A program made the translations under genes and the position numbers. This document shows positions 36,183 to 45,616 of a stretch of DNA of 64,000 nucleotides, piece by piece. The DNA comes from Arenibacter sp. ARW7G5Y1 (lineage in GTDB: Bacteria > Bacteroidota > Bacteroidia > Flavobacteriales > Flavobacteriaceae). Under the pieces are notes generated by a model. It did no database searches and had not been told where the DNA came from. It worked only from the letters and a program-made list of their open reading frames with translations. The stretch's first letter is position 1. Each line of letters opens with the position of its first letter. The stretch spans positions 303,671 to 367,670 of the forward strand of contig NZ_QJJZ01000005.1 of assembly GCF_003201775.1 (NCBI RefSeq). The letters are read 5' to 3'.

Positions 36183-39100
36183 ATGGGCATAAGGATCCTT
36201 TATTGTTTACTATGTTTCCAAGCCTTTCTATTTGGACAAAATTCCTATGTCTTTAATAGATTTTCTACCGTGGATGGTCTGAACACCAATAAAGTTAAGT
36301 GTGTTTGGCAGGACTCCATCGGATTTCTATGGATAGGCACGGAGGTGGGCATACAGCGCTTTGATGGGAGAAAATTCATTTCATATGCCGGTCCCGAAAA
36401 TTACCAGTTACCACCAAGCTTGGGTGTGGATCAAATTTTAGATGCTGGCAATAGCAATCTTTGGTTATTGCAGGGTGGCCAGATAGGAAAATTCAACACA
36501 GTGGATTTTCATTATACTCCGGTACCCGTTAGAAGTTATGGGAGCATTCCCCCAAGGTCGGAATTTAAACTGTTTATAGATAGTAAGAAGCAGGTATTTC
36601 TATGTGTATCAAAATATGGTCTTTTATGGTACGACGCCAAATCCAACGCCTTTGTAGAGTCCAATTTACCTATAAAGATTCCTAGAGGTTGGGGCGTCGT
36701 TTCCCTTTTTGAAGATAGGCATACTGGAGAATATTGGATCTGTAGTGAACGGGGGCTAGCCGTATACAAGAGTTCTAGAGACGAGGTCTTTCACCGACTC
36801 AACAATCCGGAGGACATACCAATACTGAACAACAAGGCCATTACCAATTCCGTAGATTTCATCAAGGACCAAAAAGGCACTTGGTGGCTAACCTATTGGG
36901 ATTTTAATTCCCATCGGGAACACCCTGTTCTCCTGCATTTCGATCCCAAAACAAATCAATATCCCACAGATACCTTAAGAAACCATACGACCACAAAAAA
37001 ATATACCGTTCTAAAGCAAATTTTAGAGACCCGTAATGGGCAGATTTGGATCGGGGGTGAGAATTCCCTATTGAGCTATGATAGTGACTTGAAAGGTTTT
37101 TATCAACATTTCAAAGCCAACCCCCTGGAGTTCGATATTAGATGTAATCAGGCCAGGCATCTCTTTGAAGACAGGGAGGGCAACATTTGGTTTAGTACGG
37201 AAAATGGGCTGTATGTTATAAATCCCAATCAAAAGGATGTATATAGCCTTGTGGTGATAGATGGTCTTGGACTGGACTCTCCAGTAAATGCCATATTGGA
37301 AACCAAGACCAAGGAGAATTGGATTGGTACATGGGGCAAGGGTATCCTTTTTTATGACGAGAATTTCAATAAACTGGGAGGAAACCCCTATACGGGTCTG
37401 GGAACGGAATCCATCACTCTATATTCTTCCATTTGGGACCTTCAACAGCACAGTGAATCGGGACACATTTGGTCTGCCTGTCAGGGGGGTAGACTGGCCG
37501 TTTTTGATGCAAATACCAAAAAGGCGTTACATTGGTTACATCCCCCCATATTTAAACAATCTACAGTACGGCAGGTAAAGGAGGATCATAACGGAAATCT
37601 TTGGTTTGGAACGCAAAGTGGGCTATTGGTAAAATGGAAAAAGAACGACCCCATTACCGATACCAGTTTTGAAGAACTCCACAATTTCAACACCATTATT
37701 TATAGACTATATATAGATCTGCAGGGGCGGTTATGGGTTGGGACCCATAAGCAAGGTGTTTATGTAATTGATGTGGAAACCAACGAAATCTTATTTCATT
37801 TTAATACAGTATTCAACGATAATTATGGGATAATGGACAATACCGTTTCCGATATCCAACAATATAACGACAGTATTTTTTTGGTGGGTGCCGAAGCATT
37901 GAACATACTTAACATCAACACCTCCGAGGTAAAGAAAATTACATCTTACGACGGACTCTATGGATCCAGGGTATTACAGTTAATGTTGGATAGGGAAGGA
38001 ATAGCCTGGATGATAACCAGTAATGGCCTTAGCAGCTATAATTATGAAAAAAACATCATAAGTTCCTATAACAACCTTCATGGCGTTATCTATGCGGAAA
38101 AGACCAATAGTGCCAAATGGATGATGCAAAACGGGGAGATATGGTTTGGAGGGGAAGATGTTGTTTTTGGCTTTTCACCCGAAAAACTAAATTATAAACA
38201 AAAACCGCCCAAGGTAAACATTACCGATTTTAAACTCTTTAATACTTATATGCCTTTGGATTCGATCATGGCCCAAAAAGAAATCGTATTCAATCATTAT
38301 CAAAACTCGTTTACTTTCTATTTTTCCGCCTTAAGCTTTTCCCAACAAAGAAAATTACAGTACTATTATCGCATTCCAGGGGTGAACAAAGACTGGGTAA
38401 AGGCCGAAATGGATATGGCCGCCACCTATACCACCATGCCTTCAGGAAAATATACCTTTCAGGTAAAATGCATGAACCTCCAAGGTCTGGAACCGGATGA
38501 AATTACCAGCATCGACTTTAGGATACGCCCTCCCTTTTATCGTACCTGGTGGTTTATGGCCCTGCTCCTATGCACTGGGGTAGGAATGGCCTATTTTATA
38601 TACAGACTTAAGGTAAACCGCATCTTGGCCGTTGAAAATTTAAGGAATAAAGTAGCCAGGGACCTGCATGATGATATGGGCTCTACCTTGAGTACCATAA
38701 ACATTCTTAGTTCCATGGCCAAGAGTAAAATGAACAGCGATACAGTAACCAGTAGCAACTACCTCTCCAAGATTACGGACAACAGTCAAAGAATGATGGA
38801 GGCCATGGATGATATTGTCTGGAGCATAAAACCGGACAACGACAACATGCACAGGGTTATTGCAAGAATGAGGGAATATGCCACAGGCATCCTGGAGGCC
38901 AAGAACATAGAATTTGATTTTGAGGTAGAGGATAAAATAAACGATTTAAAACTGGATATGGAAGCCCGGCGGGACCTATTTCTTATTTTTAAGGAAGCTA
39001 TCAATAACATCGCCAAATACTCCCATGCCAAACGAGCAGAGGTTCAACTAACCTATAGGGATAAGTGGCTCAGAATGCAGATCATGGACAACGGTATTGG

Positions 39101-39239
39101 GTTTGAGACAGAAAAAGCCGACAGCGGAAATGGTCTGGACAATATGGTTAAAAGGGCATCCAAAATGAAAGGAGAATTAAAAATTGACAGTAATCCGGAT
39201 CTAGGTACGGAAATTTGTTTGAACGTTCCTGTACCTTAG
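36183..39239 (+). CDS. two-component regulator propeller sensor histidine kinase
   Basis: Membrane sensor of 1018 residues. After a signal peptide (to about residue 18) come two-component regulator propeller repeats over ~20-690 (recurring GxLWIGT-like units such as DSIGFLWIGTEVGIQRFDG and REGNIWFSTENGLYVIN), a Y_Y_Y domain (~700-770), one transmembrane helix (WWFMALLLCTGVGMAYFIY, ~790), a HisKA_3 dimer domain with the phospho-His in VARDLHDDMGSTLSTINIL, and an ATPase domain (GIGFETEKADSGNGLDNM). Such proteins sense polysaccharide-derived or envelope signals in Bacteroidetes. The NarL-type regulator follows by about 70 bases and is its likely partner. Confidence 0.92.
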   Translation: MGIRILYCLLCFQAFLFGQNSYVFNRFSTVDGLNTNKVKCVWQDSIGFLWIGTEVGIQRFDGRKFISYAGPENYQLPPSLGVDQILDAGNSNLWLLQGGQIGKFNTVDFHYTPVPVRSYGSIPPRSEFKLFIDSKKQVFLCVSKYGLLWYDAKSNAFVESNLPIKIPRGWGVVSLFEDRHTGEYWICSERGLAVYKSSRDEVFHRLNNPEDIPILNNKAITNSVDFIKDQKGTWWLTYWDFNSHREHPVLLHFDPKTNQYPTDTLRNHTTTKKYTVLKQILETRNGQIWIGGENSLLSYDSDLKGFYQHFKANPLEFDIRCNQARHLFEDREGNIWFSTENGLYVINPNQKDVYSLVVIDGLGLDSPVNAILETKTKENWIGTWGKGILFYDENFNKLGGNPYTGLGTESITLYSSIWDLQQHSESGHIWSACQGGRLAVFDANTKKALHWLHPPIFKQSTVRQVKEDHNGNLWFGTQSGLLVKWKKNDPITDTSFEELHNFNTIIYRLYIDLQGRLWVGTHKQGVYVIDVETNEILFHFNTVFNDNYGIMDNTVSDIQQYNDSIFLVGAEALNILNINTSEVKKITSYDGLYGSRVLQLMLDREGIAWMITSNGLSSYNYEKNIISSYNNLHGVIYAEKTNSAKWMMQNGEIWFGGEDVVFGFSPEKLNYKQKPPKVNITDFKLFNTYMPLDSIMAQKEIVFNHYQNSFTFYFSALSFSQQRKLQYYYRIPGVNKDWVKAEMDMAATYTTMPSGKYTFQVKCMNLQGLEPDEITSIDFRIRPPFYRTWWFMALLLCTGVGMAYFIYRLKVNRILAVENLRNKVARDLHDDMGSTLSTINILSSMAKSKMNSDTVTSSNYLSKITDNSQRMMEAMDDIVWSIKPDNDNMHRVIARMREYATGILEAKNIEFDFEVEDKINDLKLDMEARRDLFLIFKEAINNIAKYSHAKRAEVQLTYRDKWLRMQIMDNGIGFETEKADSGNGLDNMVKRASKMKGELKIDSNPDLGTEICLNVPVP

Positions 39240-39248
39240 AGGACATTT

Positions 39249-39296
39249 AACATCTTTATGTGATTTTCCCCTATGGATTTCCTGTCTAATTTTACA
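39249..39296 (+). promoter_or_regulatory. weak fourth match to the two-component promoter box
   Basis: AACATCTTTATGTGATTTT at 39249-39267 matches the shared box at about 13 of 19 positions. A TAATTTTAC element follows after the same 22-base spacing. If real, the regulator gene has its own autoregulated promoter, with a leader of about 12 bases. Confidence 0.4.
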
Positions 39297-39308
39297 AAAA
39301 GCACAATT

Positions 39309-39941
39309 ATGATTAGGATAGTAATATATGAGGATAACCCCCAATTTCGGGAAGGGCTTACCATGTTGATCAATGGCAGTGATGGATTTTCCGTTTTGGC
39401 ATCGTACAGGAATTGCAATAATGTAGCCGCGGAAATGGAAAAATGGTCGCCCGATGTTATTTTGATGGATATCAATATGCCTGGTACCGATGGTCTGGAA
39501 GGATTAAGGAAAATAAGGGAGGTTAACACCGAGGTCAAAGTATTGATGCTTACCGTCTTTGACGACAATAAGAATGTTTTCGAGGCACTTAGGAACGGGG
39601 CCAATGGATACTTGCTCAAAAAAACCCCACCGGCAAAATTATTGGAATATATACAAGATGCCACCTTGGGTGGAGCTCCCATGACTTCCTCTATCGCTAC
39701 ACAAGTGTTAAAAATGTTCCAAGTAATACCCCAGACCAAGAATCAGGACTATTGCTTAAGTGAAAGGGAAACAGAAGTCTTGCAACTTCTGGTGGATGGC
39801 TACAGCTATAAAATGATTGCTTCGGAACTTTATATAGCAATTGACACTGTTAGATCACATATCAAAAAAATATACGAAAAGCTACACGTAAACAGCAAAA
39901 GCGAAGCCGTTGCCAAGGCCTTTAAGGATAAATTGCTATAA
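39309..39941 (+). CDS. NarL/FixJ-family response regulator
   Basis: Response regulator of about 210 residues. The receiver domain has the acidic pocket (IYEDN), the phospho-Asp in VILMDINMPGTDG, Thr in MLTVFDD and Lys in YLLKKTPPA. The C-terminal LuxR-type helix-turn-helix is LSERETEVLQLLVDGYSYKMIASELYIAIDTVRSHIKKIYEKL. A start at 39273 is possible, but the ATG at 39309 (MIRIVIYEDN) begins right at the receiver's first strand. Placed directly after the propeller kinase, it is the probable output of that sensor and the candidate binder of the CACATnnTTATGYGATTGT box. Confidence 0.9.
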   Translation: MIRIVIYEDNPQFREGLTMLINGSDGFSVLASYRNCNNVAAEMEKWSPDVILMDINMPGTDGLEGLRKIREVNTEVKVLMLTVFDDNKNVFEALRNGANGYLLKKTPPAKLLEYIQDATLGGAPMTSSIATQVLKMFQVIPQTKNQDYCLSERETEVLQLLVDGYSYKMIASELYIAIDTVRSHIKKIYEKLHVNSKSEAVAKAFKDKLL

Positions 39942-39979
39942 CATATTTGCTTCCAAACCATTTAAAAATCCTCGGATTT

Positions 39980-40027
39980 CACATACTTATGCGATTGTAA
40001 GAACCGGGGTAGCGCACTTCCTTTGTC
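39980..40027 (+). promoter_or_regulatory. two-component-type promoter box, copy 2 (repeat lipoprotein)
   Basis: CACATACTTATGCGATTGT (39980-39998), 22 bases, CTTTGTC (40021-40027). The leader to the start codon at 40064 is 36 bases. Confidence 0.8.
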
Positions 40028-40063
40028 CTGAAAAAATTTGAAACTAAAACTCAATATCAGGCA

Positions 40064-42148
40064 ATGAAAACAAAACTTTTTACTCTTTCAATCCTCTTCT
40101 TAATGTTCATTGGATGTTCCGATGATGATCATTCTGAAATTCCTAAGAACACTTTGGAGGCAGATGCCTCTATTGAAAATCAAGGGGACATCTTTACTGG
40201 TCAGGCTGTAATCCTCAACGGTTCCAAGTCCCTGGACAAAGCCGGAAAACCCTTTCAATACCTATGGAGCCTTAAAGCCAAACCGAGTGGAAGTTTAACC
40301 GAATTGACGGAAGAAACCACGGCCCAGCCAAAATTTACTCCTGATAAGGCCGGGAACTATTCTGTGGAGCTAAAAATTTTCAATGACGGATTTTATGATA
40401 CGGATGCATTGGTGGTCTTGGTAAAGAAGCAGAACACCCCACCTGTACAAGAAACCATACTCATTTCAGAAAATATTACGGAACGTCGCCATTTGGCAAA
40501 CGTTTTTGACGACCCCAATAAATTTGATTATTTGGTAACTGGCGATATCCATGTAACGGCATTGCTCACCATTGATCCGAACGTGGTCATTGCCTTTGAG
40601 GAAAACACGGCAATGTATATAGACAATCCAGGGGCCATTATCACAACCGCAGCCGCCAGTTCATTTATCACCTTTACTGGTAAGAACAAGGTTCCAGGGT
40701 ATTGGAAGGGCTTAATTATCAATTCCAATAACCCGTTGAATAAATTGGACAGAACAACCATTGAATACGGGGGCGGAGCTATTGCCCAAGGAATGGAAGT
40801 TGCTACTAGCTTGGGTATCGACAATGAGGGGCCCGGACACCTTAATTTGGTATCCTCCATTATCCAACACAGTGCTTCCTATGCCATGGCCGTAGAAGTT
40901 GGGGCCAAATGGAACACCGAATCCTTTAATGTGTACAGGGACAACAACAAAATTATTAGAGTACCTGCCTCACAACTGGGAGTGGTATCGGCCCTGTCCC
41001 AAATACACAACAATGAAGTAAATATTATCGAGGTCATTGGTGACCGAATCTATAATACCGAAGAAACTGTTTGGAGCAATTTGTACGATAGTACGGTTGA
41101 CCTTAAATATATCGTAGAAGGAAAAATAGAGGTTGTTTCCGGCCTTAGGATCTTGGAAGGTCTGGAACTGTACATGGATAGGGATTCGGAGATAAATATC
41201 ACCAAAAGGGGCTATATGGTGGCCCTTGGAAGCAATCAACACCCAATTAAATTCCGTGGTAAGGAAGCCACGGACGGAGGATATTGGAAAGGTATTTCCA
41301 TAATGTCCGACGACATGAGAAATGAATTGGACAATGTGGAAATATACCATGCAGGAAGTGAGGTAATGGACGGGTTTCAGAACAGGACAGCTATTGGAAT
41401 GGCAGGGGCCAATGAGGCTAAGCTAAAAGTGTTCAGCTCCAAAATTGTGGCAAGCGGTGGCAATGGTATTTATGTTGAAAACGGAGCCGAACTTGTACAC
41501 ATAGACTTTGTTAAGTTTCATGATAATCAAGGTCCCGCCATGTCCATGTCCGCGAATCAGGTAAAGAAATTAAGGGATGGAGCGGGAATGGAGTTTATGG
41601 GCAACGGTCATAATGGCGTTGAAATTATTGGGTCTACCCTGTTCAATCCAGATGGTAGCGAGACTGTTTGGCCAGCCTTGCACTTTGGTGCCAGCTATTT
41701 GGTGAGCGGTAATTTAGGAGTTCAATCCGGTTTAAAAATACTTCCTGGTGCCATTTTCAAATTTGCCGAAGATAAGATGTTTGGAGTGTTTCCCAATGGC
41801 TATTTAATTGCCCAGGGTATCGCAAATAAAAAGATTGTCTTTACCGGGGCCAATGCAAGCAAAGGATTTTGGAACGGGATCCGAATCCAATCGGACAGTG
41901 CCAAAAACCTAATGGACCATACGGAGGTACTCTATGCCGGAAAAACCGAAATGCCCGGGGTTTCCAAAATAGCGAGTATTGGCCTAGACGGGGATTATAT
42001 GGCCAATTTAACCCTTAAAAATTCCACGATTGCACATGGCCATGGCTACGGAATTGCCTTTGAAAACCGCAACACCTCCATAAACCCTGATTTTAATATG
42101 GTAAACCTTTTTGAAGACCTAAGTCTTGGAGACATTTCCCTGCCCTAG
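40064..42148 (+). CDS. surface lipoprotein with PKD-like domain and three internal repeats
   Basis: Exported lipoprotein of 694 residues (signal LSILFLMFIGCSDDD). Residues ~30-125 resemble a PKD/Ig-like domain (AVILNGSKSLDKAGKPFQYLW, then GNYSVELKIFNDG). The rest is built of three repeats of about 170 residues, each with a beta-helix-like pattern: YLVTGDIHV, YIVEGKIEV or YLVSGNLGV at the start, then a (I/V)(K/T)F(R/T)G strand and GYWKG, GYWKG or GFWNG in the middle, and a Y.AG/YGGG turn. No catalytic residues are recognised. It follows the response regulator and has the shared promoter box, so it is a probable output of the two-component system. Confidence 0.8.
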   Translation: MKTKLFTLSILFLMFIGCSDDDHSEIPKNTLEADASIENQGDIFTGQAVILNGSKSLDKAGKPFQYLWSLKAKPSGSLTELTEETTAQPKFTPDKAGNYSVELKIFNDGFYDTDALVVLVKKQNTPPVQETILISENITERRHLANVFDDPNKFDYLVTGDIHVTALLTIDPNVVIAFEENTAMYIDNPGAIITTAAASSFITFTGKNKVPGYWKGLIINSNNPLNKLDRTTIEYGGGAIAQGMEVATSLGIDNEGPGHLNLVSSIIQHSASYAMAVEVGAKWNTESFNVYRDNNKIIRVPASQLGVVSALSQIHNNEVNIIEVIGDRIYNTEETVWSNLYDSTVDLKYIVEGKIEVVSGLRILEGLELYMDRDSEINITKRGYMVALGSNQHPIKFRGKEATDGGYWKGISIMSDDMRNELDNVEIYHAGSEVMDGFQNRTAIGMAGANEAKLKVFSSKIVASGGNGIYVENGAELVHIDFVKFHDNQGPAMSMSANQVKKLRDGAGMEFMGNGHNGVEIIGSTLFNPDGSETVWPALHFGASYLVSGNLGVQSGLKILPGAIFKFAEDKMFGVFPNGYLIAQGIANKKIVFTGANASKGFWNGIRIQSDSAKNLMDHTEVLYAGKTEMPGVSKIASIGLDGDYMANLTLKNSTIAHGHGYGIAFENRNTSINPDFNMVNLFEDLSLGDISLP

Positions 42149-42258
42149 TAAATTACAGTGGGCATATCATTATAACTTTTAACCTTGGGTTGTAAAATGG
42201 AATACTCGTCAAAGATGTGATTAATGGCCCTATGGGCAAAGGGGAACCTATTAACTTC

Positions 42259-42306
42259 CACATGATTATGCGATTGTGGACTGTTGATCTTCAACCGACC
42301 TTTGTC
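42259..42306 (+). promoter_or_regulatory. two-component-type promoter box, copy 3 (small ORFs / GIN gene)
   Basis: CACATGATTATGCGATTGT (42259-42277), 22 bases, CTTTGTC (42300-42306), 28 bases before a small ORF at 42335 and about 300 bases before the GIN-domain gene. Confidence 0.8.
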
Positions 42307-42334
42307 ATCATTATTGATTATAAAAAATATAGTT

Positions 42335-42460
42335 ATGAAAGCTTTTGATAATTACCGAAGAATTCCCTCAGAATCCAAGAAACACGCTTTTTTCTCACAA
42401 ATTAAATATGGAAAAAGAAGTCAATGGTCGGCCTTAAGACGCTTTACGGCAAACCATTGA
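42335..42460 (+). CDS. possible small basic protein
   Basis: A 41-residue frame starting MKAFDNYRRIPSESKKH, strongly basic (9 Arg/Lys plus His) and without a hydrophobic segment. It is the first ATG frame after the promoter box at 42259-42306, with a 28-base leader. No family recognised; support is positional only. Confidence 0.4.
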   Translation: MKAFDNYRRIPSESKKHAFFSQIKYGKRSQWSALRRFTANH

Positions 42461-42501
42461 TAAAAAACACGATAGTTTAAAAAATCTCTAAAAAATAAAT
42501 A

Positions 42502-42594
42502 ATGAAAAATCCAAGTATTGAATTTTACAGAAGATGTATATACGTCATCTATACTATTTTCCTCATCTATCTACTATTAACGGCTCACAAATAA
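42502..42594 (+). CDS. possible small membrane peptide
   Basis: A 30-residue frame beginning MKNPSIEFYRRCIYVIY and continuing as one strongly hydrophobic helix. The A-rich leader (AAAAAATAAATA) just before the ATG is typical of flavobacterial translation starts. It lies 16 bases before the GIN-domain gene. No family recognised. Confidence 0.4.
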   Translation: MKNPSIEFYRRCIYVIYTIFLIYLLLTAHK

Positions 42595-42610
42595 CTAAAC
42601 AAATAAGGGA

Positions 42611-43336
42611 ATGGCAACGTCATTTAAAATAAATTTTCTCATTGCATTTACCATATTATCAATTTCCTGCGAAAAGGATACTATAACCGTTTCAGAGGAT
42701 GTAACTTCCAAGGACCATGAATTCTCTGGCTACACTTCCTTAGAGGTTAACGATAACTTTAATATCTATATAAGCTTCTCGGATACTGAAGAGAAATTGC
42801 GGGTCGAGGCCAACGATAACCTTCACGAATATATCTTGTTAAACAAGGAAAGCAATAAGTTAACGGTGAAGCTGGACAAGGTTCGAAGAATCAAAGGAAA
42901 GGAAACCTTAAATGTGTTTATTACCACCAAAAGTATCAACAATTTTACCATTAAGGGAAATACCACATTGGAACTTGAAGAGCCCTTGGAAACAGATAAC
43001 ATAAAAATGTACCTAAGTGGAAATAGTTTCTTTTCCGGGACCTTGACAGCAGAAAAGCTTGACCTTGTATCCAAAGGAAACTGTATGATAGAACTCTTGG
43101 GCAGTGTAAAAAATATGGACATGGATCTAGGTGGTAACTGTGAACTATCAGATTACGACCTAAGTGTTGACAGCTTAAAAATTAATCTTTCCGGTAATAG
43201 CAATGCCTATCTAACGGCAAACAACTCTATTTGGATCGATGCCAGCGGAAACAGTGTGTTATCCTATAAGGGCAATGCCACCATTGCACATAAAAAACTT
43301 TCCTCTGATTCCAAAATTGTAAAAATGGATAATTGA
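42611..43336 (+). CDS. GIN-domain (DUF2807) auto-transporter adhesin-head-like protein
   Basis: Exported protein of 241 residues, probable lipoprotein (IAFTILSISCEKD). From about residue 40 it has the repeated short beta-strand pattern of the GIN domain: YTSLEVNDNFNIYISFSD, then stacked GNxxLEL, SGNSFFSG, GGNCELSDY, SGNSNAYL and ASGNSVLSY units forming a beta-solenoid. These proteins are common in Bacteroidetes envelopes and their function is unknown; some are thought to bind surface polymers. It shares the upstream region that holds promoter box copy 3. Confidence 0.83.
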   Translation: MATSFKINFLIAFTILSISCEKDTITVSEDVTSKDHEFSGYTSLEVNDNFNIYISFSDTEEKLRVEANDNLHEYILLNKESNKLTVKLDKVRRIKGKETLNVFITTKSINNFTIKGNTTLELEEPLETDNIKMYLSGNSFFSGTLTAEKLDLVSKGNCMIELLGSVKNMDMDLGGNCELSDYDLSVDSLKINLSGNSNAYLTANNSIWIDASGNSVLSYKGNATIAHKKLSSDSKIVKMDN

Positions 43337-43471
43337 AGTGTACTTTTATTGGATGTTAATTAATCAGGAAGAATGACCCCTTGCGCCTTTCGGTAAAGAA
43401 TAATGGAGAAGACCAACAGGTAGCAGGCATTCCTTGGCTACAATAGAACACTCCCTGTACCGTTGTATAAT

Positions 43472-43517
43472 AAGAGGCCTATGCATTTACAATTTCAGTA
43501 AAGTGTATAGGCTTCTT
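43472..43517. terminator. hairpin between convergent genes
   Basis: AAGAGGCCTATGCA pairs with TGTATAGGCTTCTT (two G-U pairs) across an 18-base loop. It lies between the GIN gene and the opposite histidine kinase gene and can end both transcripts; T runs are short. Confidence 0.55.
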
Positions 43518-43589
43518 CTATGTTGTATTTCTTTAAAAGAAAAAGTAACTACCCCACATCCTATTCCAACCAGTACATTTAATAGATAA

Positions 43590-44828
43590 TCAATTACGAG
43601 GTATTGTAAATATAAAATCGCTTCCTTTACCTTCCTCGCTTTCAACCCATATCTTACCCCCTAGCTTTTCAATAAATTCCTTGCACAATACCAATCCAAA
43701 ACCCGAGCCTTTTTCGTTGAGGGTCCCCGGCAAGGAGGTATTGGTAGCTATACCGAACAAATTCTTAAGGGTTTTTTCATCCATCCCAACACCTGAATCG
43801 GAAACTACAATCTTAACGTAATCTTCCTGCTCTATTGCAGAAACCCTTATTTTGCCGCCTGGCCTACTATATTTAATGGCATTGGAAATAAGGTTTCTAA
43901 TGACAGTCTTCAATATTTTTTTATCGGAATTCACTTCAATTTCATCTGCTGCGTTTACCTCTATGTAAAGGTCTTTCGTCTGGGCCAAGGATGTTGAGAG
44001 TTCCAATATTTCATGGATAACAGCAGATACACTTGTTTTTTCTGATTTAAAACTGATTTGACCGGATTGGGATTTTGCCCAATCCAATAAATTTTCAAGT
44101 AGAACCAAGGTATTTTTGGCAGTAGTATGTATCAGTCCCAAAGGCACTAGAGCGTTCGAATCTTGCGATTTTGATAACTGTGACTTCAAGATACCGCACA
44201 ACACCAGGATATTATTAAACGGACTTCTTAAATCGTGGGCAATGATAGAAAACAATTTGTCTTTTGTAGCATTTAGTTCCCTCAATTGAATTTCACTCTC
44301 CTTCAAATCTTCCTCTGCCTTTATCCGTTCGGTAATATCGCGTATTACCCCAACCAAAAACTTCTCTCCGTCTTCATCTACAAATCTCGACTTCCTCGTT
44401 GAAATAATTTTCTTGTGGCCCTTACTTATGGTTAGCGACTCCTCATTTATATTATCTACACCATCCGTAAGTACCTGCTTATCTATTCGCAAAAAACTCT
44501 CCCTCTCATTCGGAGGAACACTTTCGGCTAGTGTCTTTCCTATTATTTTGGTTCTTGGAAGGTTGAACAGATTGCAAAAAGCATCGTTGACCAAGACTAA
44601 CCTACTCCCCTTGTCCTTTACAAATACGGCATCCCCCATATTGTTGAGAATGGTATTGGCATATTTCTCATTTTCATCCTTTCCCTCTTCACTTTGAAAG
44701 GCCAAAAGCGATTTAAGGATTTCATTTTGTTTTTGAAGTTCGGCAATCTGATTTTCCAGTTCGCGACGTGACTTATCCTTTACTCTTTTGATTCGCTTAA
44801 AACGGTTATATAAATTATACCAAATCAA
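43590..44828 (-). CDS. PAS-domain sensor histidine kinase
   Basis: Cytoplasmic sensor kinase of 412 residues with no membrane segment. An N-terminal coiled coil (~15-45, ENQIAELQKQNEILKSLL) is followed by one PAS domain (~55-180, MGDAVFVKDKGSRLVLVNDAF), then HisKA with the phospho-His in FSIIAHDLRSPFNNILVLCG and the ATPase boxes NLISNAIKYSRPGGK, VSDSGVGMDE and GSGFGLVLCKEF. There is no receiver gene beside it, so it is an orphan in this window. Ligand or cofactor of the PAS domain is not evident. Confidence 0.9.
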   Translation of the reverse strand: MIWYNLYNRFKRIKRVKDKSRRELENQIAELQKQNEILKSLLAFQSEEGKDENEKYANTILNNMGDAVFVKDKGSRLVLVNDAFCNLFNLPRTKIIGKTLAESVPPNERESFLRIDKQVLTDGVDNINEESLTISKGHKKIISTRKSRFVDEDGEKFLVGVIRDITERIKAEEDLKESEIQLRELNATKDKLFSIIAHDLRSPFNNILVLCGILKSQLSKSQDSNALVPLGLIHTTAKNTLVLLENLLDWAKSQSGQISFKSEKTSVSAVIHEILELSTSLAQTKDLYIEVNAADEIEVNSDKKILKTVIRNLISNAIKYSRPGGKIRVSAIEQEDYVKIVVSDSGVGMDEKTLKNLFGIATNTSLPGTLNEKGSGFGLVLCKEFIEKLGGKIWVESEEGKGSDFIFTIPRN

Positions 44829-45251
44829 ATTTTATAATTTTAGGCCATGACTGTAAAACTACGATTTTCATAAATTATAATGATATCAAATTATCATAGT
44901 TTTCCACTTTAACGGTTAAAATAAGTTCAACTTATAGTTATGGATGGAGTTATATAAAGATAATATTCCCTATTTCCATTAGTAGTTCAACCATAACAAG
45001 ACAACTACAGGAGACTTGGACGTATTGCAATTGGGTTTATAGCTGTTCATAGCTACCCCCTTCCCAATATGATGATCCTCCTTGGTCCAATTGGCTTCCG
45101 GCAAACAGACGCAAACGAACAGGCATCATGCCGAGAGGCAATGTAATTGCAGCCAGTAACCATGATTCCAGACTCAGGTATCCAGATTCCAATCTCCCTT
45201 TTTCTACCTCTCACCACCCAATGCTCAATACACCCCATCTCCTATTAAAAT
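44829..45251. other. gene-free stretch
   Basis: 423 bases without a frame, RNA or hairpin that I can support. The promoter of the PAS kinase should lie at its left end. Confidence 0.4.
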
Positions 45252-45509
45252 TTATTCCAAAGAAACCCGTTCCCATCCAGCTTCCGGTAGTTCGTAACGA
45301 TCCAATTTCATGATCTTTCTTATCCCATCATAATACTTGTACACCAGGTACACACAATCATCGGAACTTTCTATATAAAAGAGACCAAGGCGTTTTGGAA
45401 AAGGAAGTTTCATCAACTCACATTCCTTGTTCAATTGGTGTGCACCTATCTCCATTAAAAGGCGCTTAATGGCATATCGATCATGATTTCTGTATACAAT
45501 ATTTTTCAT
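45252..45509 (-). CDS. small hypothetical protein
   Basis: A soluble 85-residue protein starting MKNIVYRNHDRYAIKRLL, with an aromatic-rich C-terminal half (DDCVYLVYKYYDGIRKIM). The balanced composition, codon use like its neighbours and the AT-rich leader suggest a real gene. No domain recognised. It is divergent from the HMCES-type gene, 107 bases away, and the shared gap may hold both promoters. Confidence 0.55.
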   Translation of the reverse strand: MKNIVYRNHDRYAIKRLLMEIGAHQLNKECELMKLPFPKRLGLFYIESSDDCVYLVYKYYDGIRKIMKLDRYELPEAGWERVSLE

Positions 45510-45616
45510 TTATTGGAAATAATCCTATTTTATGGATATTTTCCAAAATTACAAATTTTAGATTTTGAAGTCGGACCAAAAAAGTTAAATTCTTAATTTA
45601 GGATAAAATTATTCAA

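Noticed and set aside
45053..45238. 61-residue ORF on the minus strand in the 44.8-45.2 kb gap
   Set aside because: No leader, no conserved pattern, and it overlaps an opposite frame of equal length; treated as chance.
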